From contig NZ_CP064653.1 of NCBI RefSeq assembly GCF_015711015.1, positions 1,116,001 through 1,180,000 of the forward strand: DNA of 64,000 nucleotides, given 5' to 3'. The position numbers and the translations under genes were made by a program. The DNA comes from Methylomonas sp. LL1. Its GTDB lineage: Bacteria; Pseudomonadota; Gammaproteobacteria; Methylococcales; Methylomonadaceae. The notes under the pieces were generated by a model. It had not been told where the DNA came from, did no database searches, and worked only from the letters and a program-made list of their open reading frames with translations. Below are positions 1 to 8,793 of the stretch, piece after piece. The number at the start of each line of letters is the position of its first letter. Positions within the stretch are counted from its first letter, which is position 1.

Positions 1-384
1 ACGGTCAAAGCCGAATTCAATCCAGAGCAAATGCTGCCTATCAAGGCCGATAGGCGCAGAGTCAGTCAAATAATGAATAACCTGCTGTCCAATGCCATCA
101 AATACAACAAACCGAATGGCAAAGTCTGGGTCGGCATGCAAAAACGCAGCAATGGCATGTTGCGGATCAACGTCGCCGACACCGGTATCGGCATTGCCCG
201 CGACGACTTGGATTATGTATTCGAAGCCTTCGAACGCCTCAGTGCCCAAGACCACAGCATAGACGGCATAGGTATCGGATTATCCATTTGCAGCCAGTTG
301 GTAAACCTGATGGCCGGACACATCGGAGTCGACAGTGAATTAAATGTCGGCTCGCAATTTTGGATAGAATTACCGTTAATTTAA
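1..384 (+). CDS. Histidine kinase, C-terminal ATPase part (cut by window edge)
   Basis: The reading frame is open from base 1 and stops at 382-384, so the gene starts upstream. What remains is the HATPase_c domain of a sensor histidine kinase: the N box is seen in NNLLSNAIKYN, the G1 box in DTGIGI and the G2 box in DGIGIGLSI, ending with a GSQFWIELP strand. This domain binds ATP and phosphorylates the histidine of the missing dimerisation domain. The next gene, also a sensor kinase, starts 19 bases later on the same strand, so the two probably belong to one signalling cluster. The input domain is not visible. Confidence 0.9.
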   Translation, partial: TVKAEFNPEQMLPIKADRRRVSQIMNNLLSNAIKYNKPNGKVWVGMQKRSNGMLRINVADTGIGIARDDLDYVFEAFERLSAQDHSIDGIGIGLSICSQLVNLMAGHIGVDSELNVGSQFWIELPLI

Positions 385-403
385 GCTTAGCCTGTTTACC
401 GAT

Positions 404-2272
404 ATGTCGACCGACACCGAAAATCTGATCAATGAACTTCGTAGCCAACTGAAGGATTGGGAGGTACGCCATCACACGCTATTGAACACCTTGAGCGACG
501 CCCTGATCACCATCGACAACCAAGGCCGGATCAAAAATTTCAATCAGGCCGCCGAGCATGTGTTCGGTTATCTGGCCGGCGAAGTGGTGGGTGAAAAAGT
601 CAATATTTTGATGCCGGAACCGCACAGCATCGAGCACGATAAATACATGACCCGCTACATCAATACCGGGCGCAAGCACATTATCGGTACCGATCGTGAA
701 GTCATGGCCATGCGCAAGGACGGCTCCCAATTCCCGATTGAACTGGCCGTCAGCGAGATGTGGCAGGATGGCGAATTACAGTTTACCGGCTTGATCAAGG
801 ACATTACCGAGCGTAAAAAAATCGAGCAATTGAAAAACGAGTTTATCTCCACGGTCAGTCATGAACTCCGCACGCCATTGACGTCGATTCGCGGCGCATT
901 GGGCTTGATCAACAGCGGCATTTGCGGCCCGTTACCCGACAAAATGGGCGATTTATTGACCATCGCCACTAACAACACCGAGCGCTTGCTGTTACTGATC
1001 AACGACATTCTGGATATCGAGAAAATCGAGTCCGGTAATCTGCGTTTTGATTTTAAACGCCTCGATCTGGCAAATCTGATTGAAAACGCCATCGCCGATT
1101 GCAGTAGTTATGCGGCCGAACACCATATTCACTACCGCTTCATTTGCCAGGACAACCCCTTGTATGTCAACGCCGACCCCGACCGCTTGATACAAGTCAT
1201 CAATAACTTGCTGTCCAACGCCGCCAAATTTTCGCCCAAAAACGGCGATGTCGAAGTCACGCTGATTCAACATCAAGGCTTCGCCCGCATCAGTGTCCGC
1301 GATCATGGCCCTGGCATTCCCAGCCAGTTTTTGCCGAGATTATTCGATAAATTTTCCCAAGTCGACGGCAGCGACAAACGCAATACGGGCGGAACCGGTT
1401 TGGGCTTGAGTATCGCCAAGGCCATCGTCGAAAAACATCAGGGCAAAATCGGCGTTGAAACGCAGGAACACTTCGGCAGCACCTTTCATGTCGATCTCCC
1501 CATGCAATCCATCAATGGCCTGGGCGAACAATTACAGGATGAACTGGCCGAAGGCGCCAAAATACTGATTATCGAGGACGACCCCGACGTTGCCCATTTG
1601 ATCAAGCGCATCCTGCTGGATGCCGGCTTCAGTTCCGAAATAGCTTACGACACCATGCAAGCCAAGCAGTTATTGCGGAAAAACACCTATCACGCAATTA
1701 CGCTGGACATCATTTTACCCGGCCAGTCGGGCCTGGATTTTCTGAAGGAATTACAGAACAATAAGGCCGACGAAACGCCGGTGGTGGTGATTTCGGTCGA
1801 TAGCTACAAAAAACATGCGGATGGCGATGACTTCAGCAGCAGTATTATCAACTGGCTGCAAAAACCGATTAATAGCGAAATACTGATAAGCACCATTAAA
1901 AACATCAAACCCAGTTCCGGCCATCACCGGCCTCTGATTCTGCAGGTCGAAGACGAAGCCGACGTGCGCAAGATCGTCGAGCTGATTTTGACCGACACCG
2001 CCGACGTGATTGCGGCCGGATCGCTACGGGAAGCCCGCCAACAGCTCGGCCAACGCCATTTCGACCTGGTACTGCTCGATGTCGGCTTGCCGGACGGCAG
2101 CGGGCTTACTTTGTTGCCGGAGATCAAAAAGCGTCACCCCGGCACCGAAGTGGTGATTTTTTCGGCGCAGGATGTGGGACAGGATATTGCCAGTCAAGTC
2201 AGTGCCGCATTGGTAAAATCCGCCACCAGCAATATCAAACTGATTCAAACCATCAAGGCGGCAATTAAGTAA
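404..2272 (+). CDS. Hybrid sensor kinase: PAS, kinase core, two receiver domains
   Basis: A soluble hybrid kinase of 622 residues with no membrane segment. A PAS domain covers about residues 22-135, ending in the usual DITERK motif. HisKA follows, with the phospho-acceptor His153 in VSHELRTP, then HATPase_c to about 370 with N box NNLLSNAAKF and G2 box GGTGLGLSI. Two receiver domains lie in tandem: about 387-500 (acidic pocket EDD, acceptor Asp in LDIILPG) and about 508-622 (EDE, acceptor Asp in LDVGLPD). The PAS sensing role is known for the family; the signal is unknown. The stop overlaps the next start by one base (TAATG), which suggests coupled translation with the PilZ-REC protein. Confidence 0.92.
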   Translation: MSTDTENLINELRSQLKDWEVRHHTLLNTLSDALITIDNQGRIKNFNQAAEHVFGYLAGEVVGEKVNILMPEPHSIEHDKYMTRYINTGRKHIIGTDREVMAMRKDGSQFPIELAVSEMWQDGELQFTGLIKDITERKKIEQLKNEFISTVSHELRTPLTSIRGALGLINSGICGPLPDKMGDLLTIATNNTERLLLLINDILDIEKIESGNLRFDFKRLDLANLIENAIADCSSYAAEHHIHYRFICQDNPLYVNADPDRLIQVINNLLSNAAKFSPKNGDVEVTLIQHQGFARISVRDHGPGIPSQFLPRLFDKFSQVDGSDKRNTGGTGLGLSIAKAIVEKHQGKIGVETQEHFGSTFHVDLPMQSINGLGEQLQDELAEGAKILIIEDDPDVAHLIKRILLDAGFSSEIAYDTMQAKQLLRKNTYHAITLDIILPGQSGLDFLKELQNNKADETPVVVISVDSYKKHADGDDFSSSIINWLQKPINSEILISTIKNIKPSSGHHRPLILQVEDEADVRKIVELILTDTADVIAAGSLREARQQLGQRHFDLVLLDVGLPDGSGLTLLPEIKKRHPGTEVVIFSAQDVGQDIASQVSAALVKSATSNIKLIQTIKAAIK

Positions 2273-3246
2273 TGAGTCAAAGAAGTCAATCACGCTTCCC
2301 CTGCGTCGGTATCGACTTGATGTTCTCGCCGTTGCAGGATGATTATATCGAAGGCATGGGGGCCAAAATCTATCAGGCCGTTTGTCACGACATGAGTTTT
2401 TCCGGTTTATCGTTCGATGTGGTTCACGCCATGCAAGTCGGCGAGCAAATCATCATTATCATTGAAAACCAATTTCAACCCAGCGAGCGTCTGCAAGCCG
2501 AAGTACGTTGGTGTAAAACCATCTCGGAAGGCGTGTTTAGAATCGGGGTCAAAATCCTGCTCGAACAAATTCACGATGGCTCGCCCATCGCCAGCGCCGA
2601 TCTTCTGGAAGACATCGCCGCCCACCCGCTTGCCATGCCCAGCGGGGCCGAATTACGCTGCCCAGCCTGTTTGGAACGGGCGGTGTTCGAACTGGTTGAT
2701 AATCAACTGGGTTACTGGATGGATGGGGTTTTACCGCTTTATACCTGTTCGGTCTGCGCCACCACCCGCACCATACCCAATATTTTGGAGTTCAACCGCC
2801 GTTTCTATCTGACCGAACTGAACAGTAACCGACTGGTGTTCGGCGCGAACACCAAACTTAGCCGGCCGAATACGCTGCATAAAATTCTGTATGTGGAGGA
2901 TGACCCCGACATTCAAACCGTCGCCAAGATGGCGATGGAAATGATAGGCGGTTTTGAGCTGGAAGTCTGCGATGACGGTTACCAAGCCCAGCAGAAGGCT
3001 CAAGCCTTTCAGCCCGATCTGTTTTTATTGGACATGATGCTGCCGGGCATGACCGGTATACAAACCCTGGAACAGTTACGCGCGCTACCCGGCTTGGAGC
3101 AAGTACCGGCCATATTCATGACCGCAAAAATTCAAAACCATGAAATTGAAGACTACAAACGCCAAGGGGTATTGGGCGTCATTCCAAAACCGTTTGACCC
3201 AATGACCTTAACCAACGACATCAATAACATCTGGCAAGGCCAATAA
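2272..3246 (+). CDS. PilZ-like / zinc-ribbon / response-receiver protein
   Basis: A protein of 324 residues with three parts. Residues 1-105 resemble a PilZ domain (basic SQSRFPCVGIDL start, DMSFSGLSFD strand, ending IGVKIL), the class that binds cyclic-di-GMP; the usual RxxxR is only weakly kept, so binding is inference. About residues 122-165 hold a CPAC...CSVC pair typical of a small zinc ribbon. Residues 203-324 form a receiver domain (VEDD pocket, acceptor Asp in LLDMMLPG, conserved Lys in IPKPF). It overlaps the hybrid kinase gene by one base, so that kinase is its likely phosphodonor. There is no DNA-binding or enzymatic output domain. Confidence 0.8.
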   Translation: MSQRSQSRFPCVGIDLMFSPLQDDYIEGMGAKIYQAVCHDMSFSGLSFDVVHAMQVGEQIIIIIENQFQPSERLQAEVRWCKTISEGVFRIGVKILLEQIHDGSPIASADLLEDIAAHPLAMPSGAELRCPACLERAVFELVDNQLGYWMDGVLPLYTCSVCATTRTIPNILEFNRRFYLTELNSNRLVFGANTKLSRPNTLHKILYVEDDPDIQTVAKMAMEMIGGFELEVCDDGYQAQQKAQAFQPDLFLLDMMLPGMTGIQTLEQLRALPGLEQVPAIFMTAKIQNHEIEDYKRQGVLGVIPKPFDPMTLTNDINNIWQGQ

Positions 3247-3249
3247 AAA

Positions 3250-4023
3250 TCAGCGCATCGCGCAAGACGAATAGAGGTCTGCCTGGGAACCCAATTGTTG
3301 CAGCTTGGCTTTATCCAGCATCACCCTGGCAAACCATTGGGTCTTGGTTTTTTCCCGCTGGTTGATTTCCGCTTGAATGCCGATTTGAGCTAACTGATTT
3401 TTATAGTTGTTTGCCCGTTGCCTATCATTGAAAACCCCCAGCGAATATCCGCCTTTGTTGTCTCCGGCCGGAATCAGCCAAATATCCTGCAAACCTTTCG
3501 CATTTAACATCAGTTTGTTAATCCTGGATTGCTCGGGATTTTTCGCCGCCGGATAAAAAACCTGAAAATCACTGGGAATGGCGGTTTCTTTTGCAATGAT
3601 TTGCTTGCTGGCCAAGTTATGCCCGGCCAACCATTTGTTCACGCTAGACTCATCGGCAAATGGGCCGGCCTCGACACATTTGCGAACCACGGCTTGAAGC
3701 GGTGTTTTTTCCGGCTCAACCGGTTTGGCGACTACTCGCGGCTTGCGGGATGTGGCAGAGGCTGAATAGGCTTGAAGCGTCCAATGCCGGACGCGCGACT
3801 TTTCCAGCAGGCGATCGATTTCAGCCAGACGCCAACGATTGATGTTGTTTTCGACGATTTCGGCAATAACGGCACCGCGCCTAGCGTCGGCATACTCACT
3901 GACCAACAAGATGGACGACGGCGTGACGGGTTCGGATGGCCGAGGCGACACCCGGCCGGCATTGAATTGCCACAGAAAAAAACCGATGTTCAGTAGACAT
4001 AACAACAAAAACAACGATTTCAT
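3250..4023 (-). CDS. SPOR-domain-like membrane-anchored protein
   Basis: A protein of 257 residues with a single N-terminal membrane anchor (MKSLFLLLCLLNIGFFLWQF) and a periplasmic remainder. The C-terminal part (about 175-250) has the look of a SPOR peptidoglycan-binding repeat: GGYSLGVFNDRQRANNYKNQL followed by a second strand-helix unit. The ATG at 4023 is chosen over an upstream start because it overlaps the coaX stop in an ATGA. In related proteobacteria a SPOR protein often follows the birA-coaX pair, which fits here. Its role in cell-wall or septum biology is inferred from the domain only. Confidence 0.75.
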   Translation of the reverse strand: MKSLFLLLCLLNIGFFLWQFNAGRVSPRPSEPVTPSSILLVSEYADARRGAVIAEIVENNINRWRLAEIDRLLEKSRVRHWTLQAYSASATSRKPRVVAKPVEPEKTPLQAVVRKCVEAGPFADESSVNKWLAGHNLASKQIIAKETAIPSDFQVFYPAAKNPEQSRINKLMLNAKGLQDIWLIPAGDNKGGYSLGVFNDRQRANNYKNQLAQIGIQAEINQREKTKTQWFARVMLDKAKLQQLGSQADLYSSCAMR

Positions 4024-4760
4024 GCCAACCGATCTCCCTCGCAAAAAACCGACAACCCTTTCAATACCAGTTTCTCATCGACCACGCAAGGCCGTGACAA
4101 GGACAGGGCTAGCGTATTGGCATCGCCCCCGGTCAATAACAGGCGATAGCTGCTTGAAAACTGGCGAACGCTATGTTCTACCATGCCCAAGGCCGCCATC
4201 AACACACCATTGGCAATCGCCGCATCGGTCGAGTTTGCCGGTTCCGTCCGGTACACCCGAGCATTGAAAGTCAGGTCGGCGGTATTGGAGGCCAAGGCCT
4301 TTTGCATCGTGATCAATCCCGGGCAAATCAAGCCGCCCAGATGGGTGCCGTCGGCCCGCATTGCGTCCAAGGTAATCGCCGTGCCGCAATCGACCACGCA
4401 GACATCGCCCGGATAATGCCGGTGAGCGGCAATCAATCCCAGCCAGCGGTCCACGCCTAACTTTTCCGGTTCAACATAGCTGTTTTTGACGCCATGGGCA
4501 TAGTCCGCCGATTTCGGCAGCACCAGCGCAAGCTCCGGCCAAAGGCTATGCCTTAAATCCATAATATCCGTCAGCAGCTGCTTACTGGAAACCGAGGCAA
4601 TCGCCAGTTTTTTGGGCGGCTCAATGGCCAACCAACGCTCGCGCAGAATCGAAAAAAAACGCGGCTGCCGATAATCCAGGGCCTCGACGACTTCGATACG
4701 GCCGTCGGTTTCAACCGCCCATTTCAGGCGTGAATTGCCTATATCGACTAACAGATTCAT
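4020..4760 (-). CDS. coaX: Type III pantothenate kinase
   Basis: This enzyme phosphorylates pantothenate in the first step of coenzyme A synthesis, using the ASKHA fold. The 246 residues carry the family motifs: the phosphate loop DIGNSRLKW near residue 6, a PEKLGVDRWLGLIAA segment, and VDCGTAITLDA with the second acidic residue. Type III enzymes are not inhibited by CoA and need a monovalent cation (family knowledge). It sits between birA and a SPOR protein, with ATGA overlaps on both sides, so the three genes form one transcript reading leftward. Confidence 0.95.
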   Translation of the reverse strand: MNLLVDIGNSRLKWAVETDGRIEVVEALDYRQPRFFSILRERWLAIEPPKKLAIASVSSKQLLTDIMDLRHSLWPELALVLPKSADYAHGVKNSYVEPEKLGVDRWLGLIAAHRHYPGDVCVVDCGTAITLDAMRADGTHLGGLICPGLITMQKALASNTADLTFNARVYRTEPANSTDAAIANGVLMAALGMVEHSVRQFSSSYRLLLTGGDANTLALSLSRPCVVDEKLVLKGLSVFCEGDRLA

Positions 4761-5749
4761 GCCGCCCTGAAACTGACTTCTCCGGATGCGAAGGCACGTA
4801 AGCGGCCATCGCCATCCTCCAGCAACAACAAGCCTTGGTCATCGACGCCTCTAACGATGCCGTCAATACGCTGCTGGCCGATGAAAAGACTTACCGCTCC
4901 GCCCCGCATGCAGTCGAACTCGCGCCATTGGTTGACATGATCCGGCAAATCTTGATTATCGAAATCGGCGATGACTGGCAACATTTCGTTCAATAACAAT
5001 GCCACTAAGCTATTGCGCTGGCTTATGGCGCCGTCGCCGAGGATTTGTTGCAGATCGACCCAAGCCTGCTCGATGCCAGCGGCCTGTCCACTGGGCAAAT
5101 AAACATTCAAGCCCAATCCGATTACGGCATGACAAGGCCCGCTGCTTTCGCCGGACACTTCTATCAAAATACCGGCCAGCTTACGCCCGCGCCAATAAAT
5201 ATCATTGGGCCACTTCAAGCCGACATCTTCGACGCCGGCACCGCGAAGGGCGCGCACGACCGCAACCCCAATGGCCAAACTTAAGCCGGCAATCGCCCCG
5301 GGGCCATTCTGGTAACGCCAAAGCAGGGAGAGATAAATATTATGCCCGAAAGGTGAAATCCATTGGCGCCCACGCCGCCCCTTGCCGGCTGTCTGGTATT
5401 CGGCCAGACAAACCCAGCCCGACGCTTGATTCTGTTGGGAGATTTGCAATAGATAGCCGTTGGTCGACGGCAGACAGGTGTGGATTTCCATTCGCTGCAT
5501 CAAAGACCGGGTTTGCTGGCGCAGACCGGTTTCAATCTGATTTTGATCGAGTAATTGCAAGGGGTGTTGCAACTTGTAGCCTTTGCCGCTGACACCGACC
5601 ACCTCGACACCCCAAGCAGACATGGCCTGTAGATGCTTCCAGACAGCCGTGCGGCTAACCGCCAGCACCCGCGCCAATTCGGTGCCGGAGTGGAATTGAC
5701 CATCTGCCAATAAACCCAGCAGGCATTTAAGATTATCGGAATTCAGCAT
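4757..5749 (-). CDS. birA: Biotin-protein ligase / biotin operon repressor
   Basis: BirA activates biotin to biotinyl-AMP, attaches it to the biotin carrier protein of acetyl-CoA carboxylase, and in the two-domain form represses biotin genes. Both parts are present: an N-terminal winged helix (about 1-62, LARVLAVSRTAVWKHLQ) and the catalytic domain with the glycine-rich loop GKGRRGRQW (122-130), KWPND (179-183) and GRKLAGILIE. At 330 residues it has the usual length for class II BirA. It is the first gene of the birA-coaX-SPOR unit and overlaps coaX by four bases (ATGA). Confidence 0.95.
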   Translation of the reverse strand: MLNSDNLKCLLGLLADGQFHSGTELARVLAVSRTAVWKHLQAMSAWGVEVVGVSGKGYKLQHPLQLLDQNQIETGLRQQTRSLMQRMEIHTCLPSTNGYLLQISQQNQASGWVCLAEYQTAGKGRRGRQWISPFGHNIYLSLLWRYQNGPGAIAGLSLAIGVAVVRALRGAGVEDVGLKWPNDIYWRGRKLAGILIEVSGESSGPCHAVIGLGLNVYLPSGQAAGIEQAWVDLQQILGDGAISQRNSLVALLLNEMLPVIADFDNQDLPDHVNQWREFDCMRGGAVSLFIGQQRIDGIVRGVDDQGLLLLEDGDGRLRAFASGEVSFRAA

Positions 5750-5788
5750 AATGGCCTTGCAGCCACCCGAAACATTGGCATCAAACGA

Positions 5789-6373
5789 TCAACTGGCGTT
5801 TTTGTCGCGCAACTGCTGCATCTGCTTTTTGATGACATGTTTAATCAGCAATTCACGGTCTTCTTCTTTCATATTCACATATTCAACACAAATCGCAAAC
5901 GGGTGCTCGGCATTGTGTTCTGAAATGTCCTTGCATTGCACCACGCGGGCATAGGCTACGATGACCGCCAAACAAGAAGTCAATAACATCCTCAATTCGA
6001 GCAATTCGCCAATCTTGATGGGCTGATCATTGGTAAAGGCTACACCGGCGGCGCTCAAGCTGACTTCGCGCATATCATGTTCGGAAAAAGCCTCGTCCTG
6101 GGAGGTTAATGCCTGACTAACTAGGTTGACCTTGCTGTCGATCAGTTTGAGATACTCGAACATTTCAGGGTCTCGCCGCTCCAACCTAGGGGCCAGCGTG
6201 GACAACTCCTGGTTCAATACATCGAGCGCGGCGGTTAAACTGCAACTGCTCAACACATCGGTTGAAACATAACTCAATTCCTTGATTTTGCTTGGGTCGA
6301 TCACTCTGTGCAGCAGATTAATCGTATCGCTTACCCTGAAATAACGTCTCTTCTCTTCAAACTCATCCGCCAT
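5789..6373 (-). CDS. PilZ-domain protein
   Basis: A protein of 194 residues with an N-terminal EKRRYFRV element (the RxxxR-type c-di-GMP contact of PilZ proteins), a helical middle region of about 80 residues, and the PilZ barrel at about 95-190 with REVSLSAAGVAF as the second contact strand. It probably senses cyclic-di-GMP; no output domain is attached. The ATG at 6373 is preceded by AGGA at eight bases and is preferred over a GTG six bases upstream. It lies downstream of tusC on the same strand, with an 80-base gap. Confidence 0.8.
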   Translation of the reverse strand: MADEFEEKRRYFRVSDTINLLHRVIDPSKIKELSYVSTDVLSSCSLTAALDVLNQELSTLAPRLERRDPEMFEYLKLIDSKVNLVSQALTSQDEAFSEHDMREVSLSAAGVAFTNDQPIKIGELLELRMLLTSCLAVIVAYARVVQCKDISEHNAEHPFAICVEYVNMKEEDRELLIKHVIKKQMQQLRDKNAS

Positions 6374-6453
6374 GATCACTATCCTAACCGGTGTTAATAT
6401 CTGTTGATTTTAGCCGATGACGGCCACAAACAGGCAATATTTACCACGCCCGT

Positions 6454-6813
6454 TCAATCCGGAATGACTACATCGTGTTGCCGAATCAGCTCATTCACCC
6501 GCTCGCGTCCGATAATCCGGGCCGGCAGAATCAATTGATCCTCGGTCAGTCCTCTGTCCGACAACGATTCGGCTTCCACATACAGGTTTTTAACGTCGTA
6601 AATATCCAGCGCTAAATACATCGCCGCGGTATTTTTTAACACCATGGCATCCGGGTTTTGCCCGGCTTTCAGCTGAAATACCCCGTCATCTAAAAACAGT
6701 ATGCTGACGGACTGATCGAATGCAGCCGTGGTCAGTATCTGATCCAACGTCTCCTGCACATGGCTGCTGACATGCGGTAGTTGCCGCATCACAAATAGAT
6801 AGTTTTTTTTCAC
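6454..6813 (-). CDS. tusC: Sulfur-relay protein TusC (DsrF-like)
   Basis: A 119-residue member of the DsrE/DsrF family, starting MKKNYLFVMRQLPH, with the family's Rossmann-like core (SILFLDDGVFQL) and a C-terminal VNELIRQHDVVIPD. TusC is the non-catalytic partner of TusD in the complex that passes persulfide sulfur towards 2-thiouridine of tRNA, or in sulfur oxidisers forms DsrEFH. It follows tusD by six bases. A tusB gene would normally come next; instead a PilZ gene follows, so the BCD set is incomplete here. Confidence 0.85.
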   Translation of the reverse strand: MKKNYLFVMRQLPHVSSHVQETLDQILTTAAFDQSVSILFLDDGVFQLKAGQNPDAMVLKNTAAMYLALDIYDVKNLYVEAESLSDRGLTEDQLILPARIIGRERVNELIRQHDVVIPD

Positions 6814-6819
6814 GCCTTT

Positions 6820-7209
6820 CTACCCGAACACCAAACAGCGGTCGGCCATCAAAGTCGATTCCAGCCATTGGCCTAAACCGGCGATCCGGAAACCGTCCGC
6901 CAAATCATCGTCTTTAGCGCCCTGGCGCCGTGCCTCGTCGCCACACAGCAGTCCCCGCCGTTGCGCGGCGGAAATGCAGACCACCAAATCAATTCGATGA
7001 TCGCGCGCCAACGCCGACCACAGTGCGCCGATCTGGATCTCGTCATCGGGCGGCAAGGCATAGCGGAATGCATGCTGTATGCCATCCTGATAAAAAAAGA
7101 CACGCAAAATTTGATGATCGGCTTGCAAGGCCGCCAGAATAAATCGATAGGCAATCAACCCGGCATTGGATGCATACGGGCTGGTGTTGACTTGAATGGC
7201 ATATTTCAT
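6820..7209 (-). CDS. tusD: Sulfur-relay protein TusD (DsrE-like)
   Basis: This is the catalytic subunit of the Tus sulfur relay. The 129 residues keep the active-site cysteine in LVVCISAAQRRGL and the end WLESTLMADRCLVFG, both close to the E. coli TusD pattern. The start at 7209 (MKYAIQVNTSPY) matches the family N-terminus; an upstream in-frame start adds seven residues that do not. The gene starts the tusD-tusC unit and is divergent from bepA, with about 130 bases between the two starts. Confidence 0.88.
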   Translation of the reverse strand: MKYAIQVNTSPYASNAGLIAYRFILAALQADHQILRVFFYQDGIQHAFRYALPPDDEIQIGALWSALARDHRIDLVVCISAAQRRGLLCGDEARRQGAKDDDLADGFRIAGLGQWLESTLMADRCLVFG

Positions 7210-7341
7210 GACGCAGTAAAGGGCCGGCAATAAATAACTTATAATTTGTTTATTTTACTACCAACATATCATGTTGTTCCGGTTTTCACTGCCACCGCTA
7301 TGGGCCTGAAACCAAATTGCCGCATTCTTGTCGGATTTGCC

Positions 7342-8793
7342 ATGAAACTAAAAACCTTAACGCTAGCTATCGCAATCAGCCTACTTCCCTCTATCCCGCG
7401 CGCGCTGGAGATCGAAAAAATCCAACTGCCGGAGATGGGCGATTCCGCCGGGGCGCTGATTTCTCCGGTCGAGGAAAAAGAGTTTGGGGCGGCTTTTTTC
7501 CGCAATCTACATAGCCAGGCCGACATCAGCCAGGATTTGGAAATAGAACAATATATCCAATCCATTGGCCGCCAACTGGCCGCGCATAGCGACAATCCTT
7601 CCACTCCGTTCCATTTCTTCGTGGTGATGGACCCCAACATTAATGCTTTTGCCGGCCCTGGCGGTTACATCGGAGTTAATTCGGGCTTGATTCTGCTGAC
7701 CGAAGCGGAAAGCGAACTGGCCTCGGTCATGGCTCACGAGATTGGCCACGTCACCCAGCGCCATCTATATCGGCAAATCGAGGCGGCCAGTAAGATGTCG
7801 ATTCCGACCGTGGCGGCAACCTTGGCCGCGATACTGATAGGCACGCAATCCCCCAGCATGGGCCAGGCGGCATTAATGGCGGTACAGGCCGGCAGCGTTC
7901 AATTTCAGATTAACTTTACCCGCGACAATGAGAAAGAGGCCGACCGGGTAGGCATGCAAACATTGGCGGATTCCAGCTACGATCCGCGCAGCATGCCGAC
8001 TTTCTTCGAGCGGTTGCAGCACTCCACCCGCTATTACGGCAAAGGCATCCCGGAGTTTCTGCGGACTCACCCGGTTTCCGAAAGCCGGATCGCCGACACT
8101 CGCGGCCGGGCCGAGACTTATCCCTACAGGCAATATCCGGACTCGATGGGTTACCTGTTAACCAAGGCCAAATTATATGCCCTGACTACTTTCGATAAAA
8201 ATGCCGCGATGCAGCATTTTTCCACTCTGGAGCAACAAGGTACCGCCGAACAACGCGCCGTCGCCCGCTACGGCATGGGTTTGGTCCATCTGCAGAATTT
8301 GCAATTTCCGGCGGCCAGCGAAATCTTTCAAAAGTTGGCCGAGCAATACCCCAATCAACCGCAATACGTGGCGGCGTTGGCCCGCACCGCGATGGAAAGC
8401 AAGGATAATCAAAAAGCCAATCAATTGTTTGCCCAAGCCGTCCGCAATTTTCCAAACAACGATGCGATAAAAATCGAATACACCCGCTACTTGCTCAAAA
8501 GCGCACAGCCGCAACAAGCGAAAAACATTCTACTCAGCCTGTCGGACAACCAAAAACAGCAGCCGTTTTATTTCCAGCTACTGGCGCAAATTCACGCCGA
8601 CATGAAGCAGGCGGCCGAGTCCCACCGCTATATGGCCGAACATTACTATGCCAGCGGGCAAACCGACGATGCCATCATGCAAATCAGACTGGCCAAACAA
8701 GAAAAAAACCTCAACTATCAACTTCAGGCCATTCTGGATGAACGCTTGAACTTTTTTCTGTCCGAACAAGAACAGAAAAAAATCGATGATTAA
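7342..8793 (+). CDS. bepA: Periplasmic M48 metalloprotease / chaperone, BepA family
   Basis: BepA degrades or rescues misfolded LptD and other outer-membrane proteins. From the ATG at 7342 the protein is 483 residues with a cleavable signal peptide (MKLKTLTLAIAISLLPS, cut near residue 22). The zinc site HEIGH is at about 132-136, with the third ligand in NEKEAD at about 197-201. A C-terminal half of TPR helices (about 270-480) holds substrates. An upstream in-frame ATG at 7246 would bury the signal peptide and is rejected. It stands alone and is followed by a long intergenic region. Confidence 0.9.
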   Translation: MKLKTLTLAIAISLLPSIPRALEIEKIQLPEMGDSAGALISPVEEKEFGAAFFRNLHSQADISQDLEIEQYIQSIGRQLAAHSDNPSTPFHFFVVMDPNINAFAGPGGYIGVNSGLILLTEAESELASVMAHEIGHVTQRHLYRQIEAASKMSIPTVAATLAAILIGTQSPSMGQAALMAVQAGSVQFQINFTRDNEKEADRVGMQTLADSSYDPRSMPTFFERLQHSTRYYGKGIPEFLRTHPVSESRIADTRGRAETYPYRQYPDSMGYLLTKAKLYALTTFDKNAAMQHFSTLEQQGTAEQRAVARYGMGLVHLQNLQFPAASEIFQKLAEQYPNQPQYVAALARTAMESKDNQKANQLFAQAVRNFPNNDAIKIEYTRYLLKSAQPQQAKNILLSLSDNQKQQPFYFQLLAQIHADMKQAAESHRYMAEHYYASGQTDDAIMQIRLAKQEKNLNYQLQAILDERLNFFLSEQEQKKIDD

